Shown here piece after piece: positions 18,156 to 25,913 of a stretch of 64,000 nucleotides of DNA. A model generated the notes under the pieces. It searched no databases. It saw nothing but the letters and a program-made list of their open reading frames with translations, and was not told the origin of the DNA. Every line of letters starts with the position of its first letter. Within the stretch, counting starts at the first letter, position 1. Source of the stretch: Candidatus Omnitrophica bacterium UBA6210 (GTDB taxonomy: Bacteria > Omnitrophota > Gorgyraeia > Velamenicoccales > Velamenicoccaceae); assembly GCA_002421805.1 (NCBI GenBank), contig DISM01000002.1, positions 1 to 64,000 of the forward strand, written 5' to 3'. A program made the translations under genes and the position numbers.

Positions 18156-19325
18156 ATGGATACCGTCACCCTGAAAAAAATCAACAGTCTGCTGGCGAGC
18201 TTCGCGCACATCAAGCCATACCGGGCGGCGCGACTCCCCTTAAAGTCATGCGAAGAATTTATGAAGTTGCCGCTCATGATGCGCGACGATATCCGCCAAT
18301 CCCCCCCCCAGGGAGAAGTCTTCAGCGTGACGGCGACGAGCGGCTCTTCGGAAAAACAGATGCACATCCTGCATTCAAAGAATTGCTTTCAGACACATCT
18401 GCGCCGTCTCATCAAAATTTTCAAATCCTGCGGGATGGAGCCGGGCGACCTGTGCCTGAACCTCTGTTCTTATGAACTCAATAGCGGCGGCCGCATCATG
18501 GAACAGGCCTTTAGGGCCCTGGGCGCCGGCGTGATCCCCCTGGGATCCCTCACGAGCCCGGAAAAAATAAAAGAGGCGATCGCGTTGATCAAGTCGCTGA
18601 AACCCACATTCATCAACTCCTACACCAACCAGCTTTATGACATCTTCTCCGTTTTAAAACGAAAACATTCGGTGAGATCCTGTATTCTTAACGGGGAACC
18701 GCTGTATCCGTGGTTCAAGGACAGCCTGAGAGCGTTATCGGGGACGCGCATCTTCGATCATTATGGCGCCATGGAATTCTCGGGGTTCGCGATCGCCGAA
18801 AACCCGAAAGATACATCCATGAAGCTTTTTGAAGACGGCCTTTACCTTGAAATCCTAGGCAAAGACGGCAGGACGGCGGATCTGGGAGAAGGACGCATCG
18901 TAGTCACAGACCTGGAAAACACCTGTATGCCTTTCATCCGCTATGTCCTGGGCGACCGCGTCCGCATCACCAGGAAAGGGAACGCCAAATATATCCGTGT
19001 CCTCGGCAGGGACGCAGATTCGCTCCTGATCGAAGGCAAGATCACTTCGCGACGGCTCATGGCCGAGACGATCCTGCGGCTCCTGGGGCACCCCCGTTTT
19101 TTCTGCATCATCGACAAAAACAAACAAAACTTCAAGGACAACATCACCCTGCACATCCCAGAAAAAGACCTTTCTGCAAGCGCAACGCTCATCAAAGAAC
19201 TCGGCGGCCGTCTTCACATAGCGCATCTGGTGACCATACGTCCCCATTCTGGCCATGTTCCCAAAACGTCAACCGGTAAATACCGCCATATCATTGACCT
19301 GCGAGGACATGTCACACGCCATTAA
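18156..19325 (+). CDS. PaaK/CapK-like AMP-binding ligase
   Basis: A 389-aa member of the phenylacetate-CoA ligase-like adenylating family. It has TATSGSSEKQ (59-68), the P-loop equivalent, then HYGAMEFSGFA, and TDLENTCMPFIRYVLGDRV, which matches the family block TDL...P.IRY..GD, and ends with KTSTGKYRHI. Such enzymes activate a carboxylate as AMP ester and pass it to CoA or another acceptor. The ATG at 18156 was chosen over an upstream in-frame ATG at 18003 that lies inside the previous gene. Its last 17 nt overlap the next radical SAM start. Substrate unknown. Confidence 0.82.
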   Translation: MDTVTLKKINSLLASFAHIKPYRAARLPLKSCEEFMKLPLMMRDDIRQSPPQGEVFSVTATSGSSEKQMHILHSKNCFQTHLRRLIKIFKSCGMEPGDLCLNLCSYELNSGGRIMEQAFRALGAGVIPLGSLTSPEKIKEAIALIKSLKPTFINSYTNQLYDIFSVLKRKHSVRSCILNGEPLYPWFKDSLRALSGTRIFDHYGAMEFSGFAIAENPKDTSMKLFEDGLYLEILGKDGRTADLGEGRIVVTDLENTCMPFIRYVLGDRVRITRKGNAKYIRVLGRDADSLLIEGKITSRRLMAETILRLLGHPRFFCIIDKNKQNFKDNITLHIPEKDLSASATLIKELGGRLHIAHLVTIRPHSGHVPKTSTGKYRHIIDLRGHVTRH

Positions 19326-20304
19326 ATCTCCCCATGTCTTTCTCTACGTCACTGAAAAGTGCAATCTCGCATGCAAGTATTGCTACTTCCGGGACAAAAG
19401 AGACAGATCTTTGTCGCTGGAAACAATCAGAAAGCTTGTCTTTTTCCTCAAAAGAAAAAAGGCGGAACCCATACGTTTTATCTTAAGCGGCGGGGAACCC
19501 CTCTTGGTATGGCCGTTGACTAAAATAATCATTTCTTTCCTGAAAACGGCTATGCCCAAATCCGAGATCGGCCTCCAGACAAACGGCCTCCTTTTAGACG
19601 CATCCAAGATCGCCTTCCTCAAAACAAATAAGATAGACCTGGAGATCGGCCTGGACGGTGGAGTTGACACGTGCACAGCATGGAGACGCGGCATGACAGA
19701 GACATCCTTCCGTCGCCTCCTGGGGACGCTCTACGCATGCCGCAACGCCGGCGTTAATGTCAACTGTAACATGACGGTGCACCCGGCAGAGGCGCATGCG
19801 TTCCTCGACAATCTCGCTTTTTTGGCCAAGCTGCCATTTGGAAAAATAGATATAACCCCGGCGGCCTTTGCGGCATGGGAAAAACCGCAGCAAAAGACAT
19901 TCATCAAAGATTATGGCACGGCGGTGCATCAACACGACCGCCGCATCTACGCCAGTGACGCCGCATGCCTGAAACGCGGGCGGGATTGGGATTTAAGCCT
20001 GCATCCTCCGGGCTATGTCTTTCCCGGAGACGCGTTCTTGTGCCTTGCGGAACCCCTGAAAAAGAAATATTCCCTTATGCGTTTTACGCCCAGGGCATGC
20101 ATCGACGCAAAAAACATGGCCCTGTTTTCAGCGCTCTACGACCGCGTCATGTCAACGTCTCGGCAGCGCACCTACAGAGATTACATCCTGGAAGGCTTTC
20201 GGGTTGTCAACGCCCTGACAGACTCGACACACATCCGCTGGAAAGATCTGAAGGTCCTTTTTGATTCTATGACGCAGATTTGCCCCGCTGAGAGCCAAAA
20301 ATAG
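19309..20304 (+). CDS. Radical SAM protein, paralogue of the 6066 gene
   Basis: A 331-aa radical SAM protein starting MSHAIKSPHVFLYVTEKCNLACKYCYF, with CxxxCxxC at C18, C22, C25 and SGGEP about 40 residues on. It shares MTVHP and the IDITPAAFAAW block with the 6066 protein; no SPASM cluster is evident. The start at 19309 overlaps the PaaK-like gene, so the two are probably co-translated; the in-frame ATG at 19255 lies deeper in that gene and was rejected. It ends the plus-strand run that begins at 12970. Confidence 0.82.
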   Translation: MSHAIKSPHVFLYVTEKCNLACKYCYFRDKRDRSLSLETIRKLVFFLKRKKAEPIRFILSGGEPLLVWPLTKIIISFLKTAMPKSEIGLQTNGLLLDASKIAFLKTNKIDLEIGLDGGVDTCTAWRRGMTETSFRRLLGTLYACRNAGVNVNCNMTVHPAEAHAFLDNLAFLAKLPFGKIDITPAAFAAWEKPQQKTFIKDYGTAVHQHDRRIYASDAACLKRGRDWDLSLHPPGYVFPGDAFLCLAEPLKKKYSLMRFTPRACIDAKNMALFSALYDRVMSTSRQRTYRDYILEGFRVVNALTDSTHIRWKDLKVLFDSMTQICPAESQK

Positions 20305-20459
20305 ATGGACGCCGCGGGACCACGGACGCGGTCAATCCCTCGGCAGGAATTTCCGGCCTTAAGGCCGGAAAGGAATGTGGTACTGCCTCGGGAGGGAACC
20401 CCCGAAGAAGTGCTGTTAGAACTATAGGGAGTCCCAGACTTTAATCCTGGGGATTCCAC
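20305..20459 (+). mobile_element. IS200/IS605-like right-end remnant (tnpB tail and guide-RNA-like segment)
   Basis: Between two convergent genes lies a 40-codon frame (20305-20427) resembling the low-complexity C-terminal tail of TnpB proteins (NVVLPREGTPEE), rich in hairpins: a 22-bp palindrome at 20350-20371, a CGGGAGGGAACCCCCG fold, and CCCAGACTTTAATCCTGGGG near 20432-20451, like the terminal hairpin of IS605-type right ends, from which guide RNAs arise. No TnpB or TnpA body remains. Recognition is from memory of such ends, so moderate. Confidence 0.42.
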
Positions 20460-21214
20460 TCCAGACCGCGATAAAATGATACGGGGATCGTGCTGTGACG
20501 GGAGGGCTGGGTAAGAAAAGAGGAGGGGAGAAGACGTGACGCGGCTATAACTTCTTTAAGCAGCTTTTTATTTTTCCTGGAGGCCAGAGAGAGCGAAGAG
20601 AAAAGACGGACAACATCCGCATCCAGCCATGGCGCCCAGAAAAATAGCCCATAAGCGCGCGCCAATCTCCGATGCACACGCAATTCCACGGCCGCCTTCG
20701 TGCGATAATAGCTGGAAATCCCGCCGGCCGATAATTCGCATAACTCGTTCATGCCCATACCGCTGACGACGATACCGGACCCCTGGCATCGCCTGGCGAT
20801 CGAACGAAAGAAGACGTCGACGGCGGCGATATCCTTGTCCCTGGAAAGAAGCGGAATCCGGCAACGCAGCGAAACGTACGCCCTGCGGTAGTTCGCCTGA
20901 GTAATGGGCAAAGAAAAAAAACGCAAACCCATGGCGCGGGCCAGAAAACGGCACCGGCGGATAGACCACGCATTATACTCTCGCGTCGTCCTGTCAAGGA
21001 CGCGGGCAAAAAAGAGACGCGGTTCACAAGGCCTCAGCAGGCTGGCCAAAAGAGAAGAATCCAATCCGCCTGTTGCCAGGACGCAAAGGGGAGCGCCAGA
21101 GCCTGCGCGCCTCTGCATGGTGTATGCACGCGCGGCAACCTTGCGAAACACGCAAGCCAGGCGGTTTTGCGGCGAGAAACGCGGACTCAGATTCAGATAA
21201 TTTTTGCGAAACAT
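20441..21214 (-). CDS. Asparagine synthetase-like PP-loop protein
   Basis: A 257-aa protein (start ATG 21214; an alternative at 21307 adds 31 residues). VLATGGLDSSLLASLL is the SGGLDS-type PP-loop that binds ATP in asparagine synthetases and related amide-forming enzymes, followed by MGMNELCELSAGG, resembling the G.GaDElf.GY block. The glutaminase domain of AsnB is missing and the protein is short, as in beta-lactam synthetase-like or tailoring enzymes using free ammonia or amines. Its C-terminus runs into the IS605-like remnant, so the last few residues may be derived from it. In this island it may form an amide bond. Confidence 0.72.
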   Translation of the reverse strand: MFRKNYLNLSPRFSPQNRLACVFRKVAARAYTMQRRAGSGAPLCVLATGGLDSSLLASLLRPCEPRLFFARVLDRTTREYNAWSIRRCRFLARAMGLRFFSLPITQANYRRAYVSLRCRIPLLSRDKDIAAVDVFFRSIARRCQGSGIVVSGMGMNELCELSAGGISSYYRTKAAVELRVHRRLARAYGLFFWAPWLDADVVRLFSSLSLASRKNKKLLKEVIAASRLLPSSFLTQPSRHSTIPVSFYRGLEWNPQD

Positions 21215-21310
21215 GAGTCTTATTATATCATCCCCCGGCACCAACGGCGACAATAAGATGTAATGCTTGAAAATGAAACGGCATTCCCATAAGATAGAAG
21301 AGACCATAGC

Positions 21311-22282
21311 ATGAATAATCCCCTTCTGGAACAATACAAGCCGAAATCTTTCTGCGCGGACCTGATGGAGATCAAGGGCAACGGCCTCCAGCTGGGTCTT
21401 TACATGTCCCTCATCCTGGGCTTCAAGCCCCTCCTGGACGATTGGATCAGAAAAAACAAGATCGAGGCGTTCAAGAAGGCCTGCCGCGGATACGGTGTCC
21501 ACGTCAGGGAAAGCGTGATCTTTCGTAATGTGCATAAAAGCAAAGTGCCGGATTCTGTGATCGACAAAGACCGGCTCACAACGACATCGGCTTACGGCCT
21601 CCCGCTGGAAACAGACACGGATGAAGAAGTCCATGTCTTTCTGTCAAAAGACAAAAATATCCTAAAACGGGCCATGTGGTATCCCGTCATCATCAACAAC
21701 CGCGTCATCTTCGCCCCCCGTGCCGACCACCTCAAATACGGCTACGTCCTGGGATATCCCGATTGTTGCATCAGATTTTTCAGAAAATATAACGACTGGG
21801 TCCGCTACAGCCATCTTTATGAAACTTACCGCCAGACAAAAACGCAGCCGTCTTTTCTCTGCAATCCCTTGCTGAAAGACACGATCTTTTCTTACATCTA
21901 TCACATGCCCTGCCGTTACGATTGCCCGGCGACCATCAAGCTGGCGGGAAAGCTGCGGCACGAAATTTTTAAAAAAGAGCCTGAGTATGTCCGCAAGATG
22001 GACGGTTATCTGAAAAAAACGTTCCTGGTGTTCTACGAGCGCAAGTTCTACGCGCTCGACGATGCTGTCTTTAAAAATGACGTCCTGCACTATCAACAGG
22101 CGTCATTCGTCTCTCATGACGCGACGCGCAACGAATACGGAGCGGACCTGGACAAGGCTGATGCCCTGAAGCTCCACGGGCGGCAGCTCACGCTCCTGCG
22201 CGGAGGGAATGTTTTGAAGGACATCATGGTCCCACTCAATACGTTCGCTCCGGAGCATCCGTTCCTGATCACATTCCAATAG
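21311..22282 (+). CDS. DUF483-like protein
   Basis: A 323-aa protein with YGYVLGYPDCCIRFFRKY around C152-C153, the hallmark GYP.CC motif of DUF483-type proteins, whose role is unknown. Further cysteines occur at about residues 195-215. No signal peptide or membrane helix is seen. It starts a plus-strand operon (this gene, the GT4-radical SAM fusion, U32 copy 2, TPR protein), with one base between its stop and the next ATG. It is divergent from the PP-loop gene; AGAAGAG precedes its ATG at moderate distance. Confidence 0.7.
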   Translation: MNNPLLEQYKPKSFCADLMEIKGNGLQLGLYMSLILGFKPLLDDWIRKNKIEAFKKACRGYGVHVRESVIFRNVHKSKVPDSVIDKDRLTTTSAYGLPLETDTDEEVHVFLSKDKNILKRAMWYPVIINNRVIFAPRADHLKYGYVLGYPDCCIRFFRKYNDWVRYSHLYETYRQTKTQPSFLCNPLLKDTIFSYIYHMPCRYDCPATIKLAGKLRHEIFKKEPEYVRKMDGYLKKTFLVFYERKFYALDDAVFKNDVLHYQQASFVSHDATRNEYGADLDKADALKLHGRQLTLLRGGNVLKDIMVPLNTFAPEHPFLITFQ

Positions 22283-22283
22283 C

Positions 22284-24380
22284 ATGCATATCGTCCATAT
22301 CAGCTCGAACCTTTACCATCCCTGTTACTGGGAACTCGTGCGCTTCCAGAAAACCAGGCATCAAATCACCTATATCTCGCTGGAAGCGGCCCGGCACTCC
22401 GATTACCGGCCTGAGGCCCGTTCACGCACCGACCTAAGACACGTCCACATCAGGCATACCCCGGACAGCGGCATCGTTTATGATGAGCGTCTCAGACAAT
22501 CCTTGGACAGCGTTTTAAAAACAGACCCGCCTGAGATCGTACATGTCCATCTTTTCTCCGGCACAAAATTGTTGCCTATCTTGACGGTGGCGGCCAGCCT
22601 GGGCGCGCGCATGGTCGTGACACTGCACGACCATTCCCTGTTTTGCGTCGGCGGCAGATTCCATGACGGGCGCCGGATATGCCGTAAAACCAACCCTGAA
22701 ACCTGTGCCTGCGAGGACACCCGAAGGCTGGCGGCATACAACCATATATCTATTGCGGAACTTAATACCCGGCGACGTACTTACATCCGCCAGGCCCTGG
22801 ACATGTGCGATGCGATCATATGCCCGTCACAGATACAAAAAGAGATGCTGTCTCCGCTCACCGCGGACCCAGACAAGATCATCGCTCTGCCCTACGGCGT
22901 ATATATGCAGAAGCGGCCCCGCGCAAGGCATCATAAAAACAAAGCGCCTGTCATCGGCTTTTTGGGGGTGTGGATGCCCCACAAAGGGTCGGATATGGTC
23001 GAACGCCTGATAAGCCAAGACGACAACATCCGCATACTTCTCGGCCTCTGGACAAAAGGCACGCCGCAAAAAGACCTGCGCCGCCTCAAAGATATCCGCA
23101 AACGGTCCAATGTCGAGATCGTCGAAAATATCCCGTATGCCGAACTTCCTGAAAAATTCTATGCTAAAATAGATTATCTTCTTGTGCCGTCCACCTGGGA
23201 TGAGACCGGGCCCATGTCGCTTTTGGAATCCCTTTATCAGAAGATCCCCGTGATCATTCCCCGGCAGCAGAGCCTCCTTGAAAAGACCATTCCCGGCAGG
23301 AACGCTTTTGTTTACGGATCTTTTGCGCAGCTCAAGCGCGTTACCGAAAACATCCGGTCAGGCCGCGCGCGGCTCAAACTCCCATTTCATGCGTGTGTTC
23401 AGAATATCCGTTCTTACGCCGCGCGTATAGAAGCCGTCTATCGCCGCATCCTGGACAAAGAGTCCAAGACCCTGTTCTTCCGCGTCGGGTACCGCTGTAA
23501 CAATCGCTGTATTTTCTGTGTCACGGGAGACAACAAGCCCGGGACCTTCACATCCCTGGAAGTCCTCGCAAGGGCCCTGGCCGCATATCGCAGCCGCTAC
23601 GACCAACTGGTCCTTTCAGGAGGAGAGCCAACAGCCAGGACGGACTTTTTTCCCCTCATGGAATCCGCCTTCAGACTGGGCTACAAGATCCAGCTCCAGA
23701 CAAACGCACGCCTGCTTGCAAAAAAAGAATTTTCCAGGCGACTTGCCGCATACCATCCTGTGATCTATACTCATCTGCAGGATTATAAAGCCAAAGCGCA
23801 CGATATCACCACCAGCGTCCCGGGCAGCTTTTGGGAAACCGTCGCCGGCATCCGCAATGCGATGCCTGACTGCCACGGCCTTTATGTCAAGATCATGATC
23901 ACAAAGGCCAATTACCGCCACCTGCTTGAGACGGCAAAGTTCCTCCGGCGGCTGGGGGTCAGGGGCATCTGGTTCGTTTTTCTGACCCCGCACGGCTTTG
24001 CCAGGATCTACTTCGACAAGGTCGTGCCGACATACACGCAAGTCGCTCCATATCTCAAGAAGGCCTTGCGATGGGCGCGGAAAGAAAAAGGCCTGGAGGT
24101 CATGCTCGAGGGCTTTCCTTATTGTCATGTCCCGCGGGCCTGGCACAGCAACATGCTGGAAGGCCCCCGGCTCTCGGAACGCAAACAACTCTGCCTGCAT
24201 CCGGCGGAGAGAGGCCGAGACTTCAGGATCAGCCCGGTGCATGAACGCCTTAAAGACAAGACCAAAGGGCCGCACTGCCCGAAATGCGCCCATGATCAGG
24301 AGTGCGAAGGCGTCTATCGGACGTATGCGCAGCATCGCGGGCTTGATGAACTCAAACCGTGCAGGAAGCGATCCAGATGA
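22284..24380 (+). CDS. GT4 glycosyltransferase-radical SAM fusion protein
   Basis: A 698-aa two-domain protein. Residues 1 to about 390 are a GT4 glycosyltransferase: VVTLHDHSLFCVGGRF in the N-domain, PVIGFLGVWMPHKG at the start of the C-domain and ETGPMSLLESLYQ with the paired glutamates of the sugar-nucleotide site. Residues about 398-698 are a radical SAM domain: C405, C409, C412 (CNNRCIFC), LSGGEPTARTDF, and a C-terminal CPKCAHDQEC auxiliary motif. No stop or frameshift separates the halves. It overlaps the U32 gene by 4 nt. I infer linked glycosylation and radical chemistry on one substrate. Confidence 0.88.
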   Translation: MHIVHISSNLYHPCYWELVRFQKTRHQITYISLEAARHSDYRPEARSRTDLRHVHIRHTPDSGIVYDERLRQSLDSVLKTDPPEIVHVHLFSGTKLLPILTVAASLGARMVVTLHDHSLFCVGGRFHDGRRICRKTNPETCACEDTRRLAAYNHISIAELNTRRRTYIRQALDMCDAIICPSQIQKEMLSPLTADPDKIIALPYGVYMQKRPRARHHKNKAPVIGFLGVWMPHKGSDMVERLISQDDNIRILLGLWTKGTPQKDLRRLKDIRKRSNVEIVENIPYAELPEKFYAKIDYLLVPSTWDETGPMSLLESLYQKIPVIIPRQQSLLEKTIPGRNAFVYGSFAQLKRVTENIRSGRARLKLPFHACVQNIRSYAARIEAVYRRILDKESKTLFFRVGYRCNNRCIFCVTGDNKPGTFTSLEVLARALAAYRSRYDQLVLSGGEPTARTDFFPLMESAFRLGYKIQLQTNARLLAKKEFSRRLAAYHPVIYTHLQDYKAKAHDITTSVPGSFWETVAGIRNAMPDCHGLYVKIMITKANYRHLLETAKFLRRLGVRGIWFVFLTPHGFARIYFDKVVPTYTQVAPYLKKALRWARKEKGLEVMLEGFPYCHVPRAWHSNMLEGPRLSERKQLCLHPAERGRDFRISPVHERLKDKTKGPHCPKCAHDQECEGVYRTYAQHRGLDELKPCRKRSR

Positions 24381-25414
24381 CAAAAAAACCAGTAAAAACC
24401 CACAGGATGAAATTATCCGTTCCCTACAACAATGACCTGTCTCTCATGAAATGGGCGTTCGCAACAGGAGGGATCTACGAGGTCTATTTTGCCGGGCCGG
24501 AGGACGACGACCATTCCAACCAGTATCTCAATACCCGGAAGGCTTCCTGCGATGAGATCCGGGAGTTGGTCGCCTTCTGCCACCGCCACAAGGTTAAAAG
24601 GAACCTGCTCCTCAACAAGCGGATCAATTTTTTTGACGACCTCAAACGCATCGGCCGCTATGTCAAGACCCTCGAGGATTCCGGAGGGATCACGTCCATC
24701 ACGCTGGCCGATCCTTGTATCGTCCCTTTTTTACGCAAGATGTTCCCAAGAGTCGCCCTGCAAAGCTCTGTGTATATGAACATCGACAGCGAACACAAGG
24801 TCAAAGAAGCGGTAAAGATGGGAATGACGGAATTCACCCTGGACGTCTCCTGCAACCGTAACGCGCGCGCCCTGGACGCCGTCCGCGAGGCCCGCAAGCA
24901 CCTGCCCGATATCACCATCAAACTCCTGGCCAATCACGGATGTTATCTTCACTGTTTTTACGGAGGCAGACACGCCGAATGGCCTGTGCTTATGGATGCG
25001 GCCAAAGCCTTTCTGAGGGAAGAGACGGGACGCTACGTCGGTTTCATGCTCAAAGACGGATGCCAATTCTTGACAAGGGAGCCGGCCGATGAGATCAGGC
25101 GGCCCTACCTGAGGCCGGAGGACCTTACTTATATAGAAAGGCAGGGGTGGGCGGACGGCATCAAAATCGCCTACCGCAAAGACGACAGCCGCCTCCTGAA
25201 ACAAAAGATTTCCGCGTATCTTACCCGTTCTTTCCAAGGCGATCTTTTCATGCTGGCGCCATCCAATAAAGGCCCGCTGCCTTTCACCTGTGATAATAAA
25301 GCCTTTCCTAAAGACTTTATCGAACGCGTCGTCCATTGTGGCCAACGGTGCGCGCACTGCCGTTACTGCGCCTCTGTCGCGCGGGCGGCCATAACACCCA
25401 AACCAACCCCATGA
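24377..25414 (+). CDS. Peptidase U32-family protein (copy 2)
   Basis: A 345-aa paralogue of the 15912 gene, with NHGCYLHCFYGGRH and CGQRCAHCRYC as likely Fe-S ligands, plus conserved VYFAG and GITSITLADPCIVPFL blocks. The start at 24377 overlaps the previous stop (ATGA) and follows AGGAAG; an upstream in-frame start at 24359 was rejected. Its position right behind the GT4-radical SAM fusion parallels copy 1, which overlaps a radical SAM gene. Probably an oxygen-independent hydroxylase-type or related enzyme rather than a protease; substrate unknown. Confidence 0.82.
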   Translation: MTKKPVKTHRMKLSVPYNNDLSLMKWAFATGGIYEVYFAGPEDDDHSNQYLNTRKASCDEIRELVAFCHRHKVKRNLLLNKRINFFDDLKRIGRYVKTLEDSGGITSITLADPCIVPFLRKMFPRVALQSSVYMNIDSEHKVKEAVKMGMTEFTLDVSCNRNARALDAVREARKHLPDITIKLLANHGCYLHCFYGGRHAEWPVLMDAAKAFLREETGRYVGFMLKDGCQFLTREPADEIRRPYLRPEDLTYIERQGWADGIKIAYRKDDSRLLKQKISAYLTRSFQGDLFMLAPSNKGPLPFTCDNKAFPKDFIERVVHCGQRCAHCRYCASVARAAITPKPTP

Positions 25415-25893
25415 AGACACTCGTGAAAATAAAGCAGGATTTCCTGAGGACCTCGCGCGTCAGCCCAAAATTCGAAACGAACACGGCAGACAGCGGCGTG
25501 ACGCGGGGCAACTATATCCTGGATGCCCTGGCCGAAAAGATCTTTGACCATCCGCGCCTCCTGGAGCTCCTCTCAAAAAAAATAAAACATTGGCTGGCTT
25601 GCGACGATTCGAAATTCACCTTGGCCCTGGCCGGATATATCGCCTATCTCGGCGAACGATACGCGCAGGCCGAAAGATTTTTTCTCAAAGCGCTCCAAAA
25701 AGACCCTAAGAACATCGACCTCTGGATGGACCTGGCCTTCAGCCTTTTTCATCAGGACGAAAAAAAACAGAAATTGGCGCACGACATCCTTTTCAAATAC
25801 AAAGAATTGGCCGAGACATTCCCTGAGGACAACATCCGTCTTGCCAGGATCCAAAAATGGCTCGACCGGCAGCCTCCATATCGCCTGCCGTGA
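25411..25893 (+). CDS. Small TPR-like protein
   Basis: A 160-aa soluble protein whose middle (about 68-120) reads as tetratricopeptide helices (LALAGYIAYLGERYAQAERFFLKALQKDPKNIDLWMDLAF). The start at 25411 overlaps the U32 stop by 4 nt. It may be a scaffold or chaperone for the operon's enzymes; no catalytic motif. It is the last gene of the island before the ISNCY element. Confidence 0.75.
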   Translation: MKTLVKIKQDFLRTSRVSPKFETNTADSGVTRGNYILDALAEKIFDHPRLLELLSKKIKHWLACDDSKFTLALAGYIAYLGERYAQAERFFLKALQKDPKNIDLWMDLAFSLFHQDEKKQKLAHDILFKYKELAETFPEDNIRLARIQKWLDRQPPYRLP

Positions 25894-25894
25894 T

Positions 25895-25913
25895 CACGCT
25901 CCAAGGACGCCCT
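25895..25913 (+). repeat. Direct repeat flanking the ISNCY element, left copy
   Basis: CACGCTCCAAGGACGCCCT, 19 bp, repeated exactly at 27344-27362 on the other side of the element; read as a target-site duplication. Long duplications are known for IS1202-like elements. Confidence 0.8.

Noticed and set aside
17993..18475. Open frame with CNHCGFC overlapping the 16927 and 18156 genes
   Set aside because: Not called as a gene because most of it lies out of frame inside the PaaK-like gene; its first part is instead treated as evidence for a frameshift in the 16927 gene.
21215..21634. N-terminal extension of the PP-loop gene up to 21634
   Set aside because: It would overlap the well-supported divergent DUF483-like gene by over 300 nt; the ATG at 21214 or 21307 is more reasonable.
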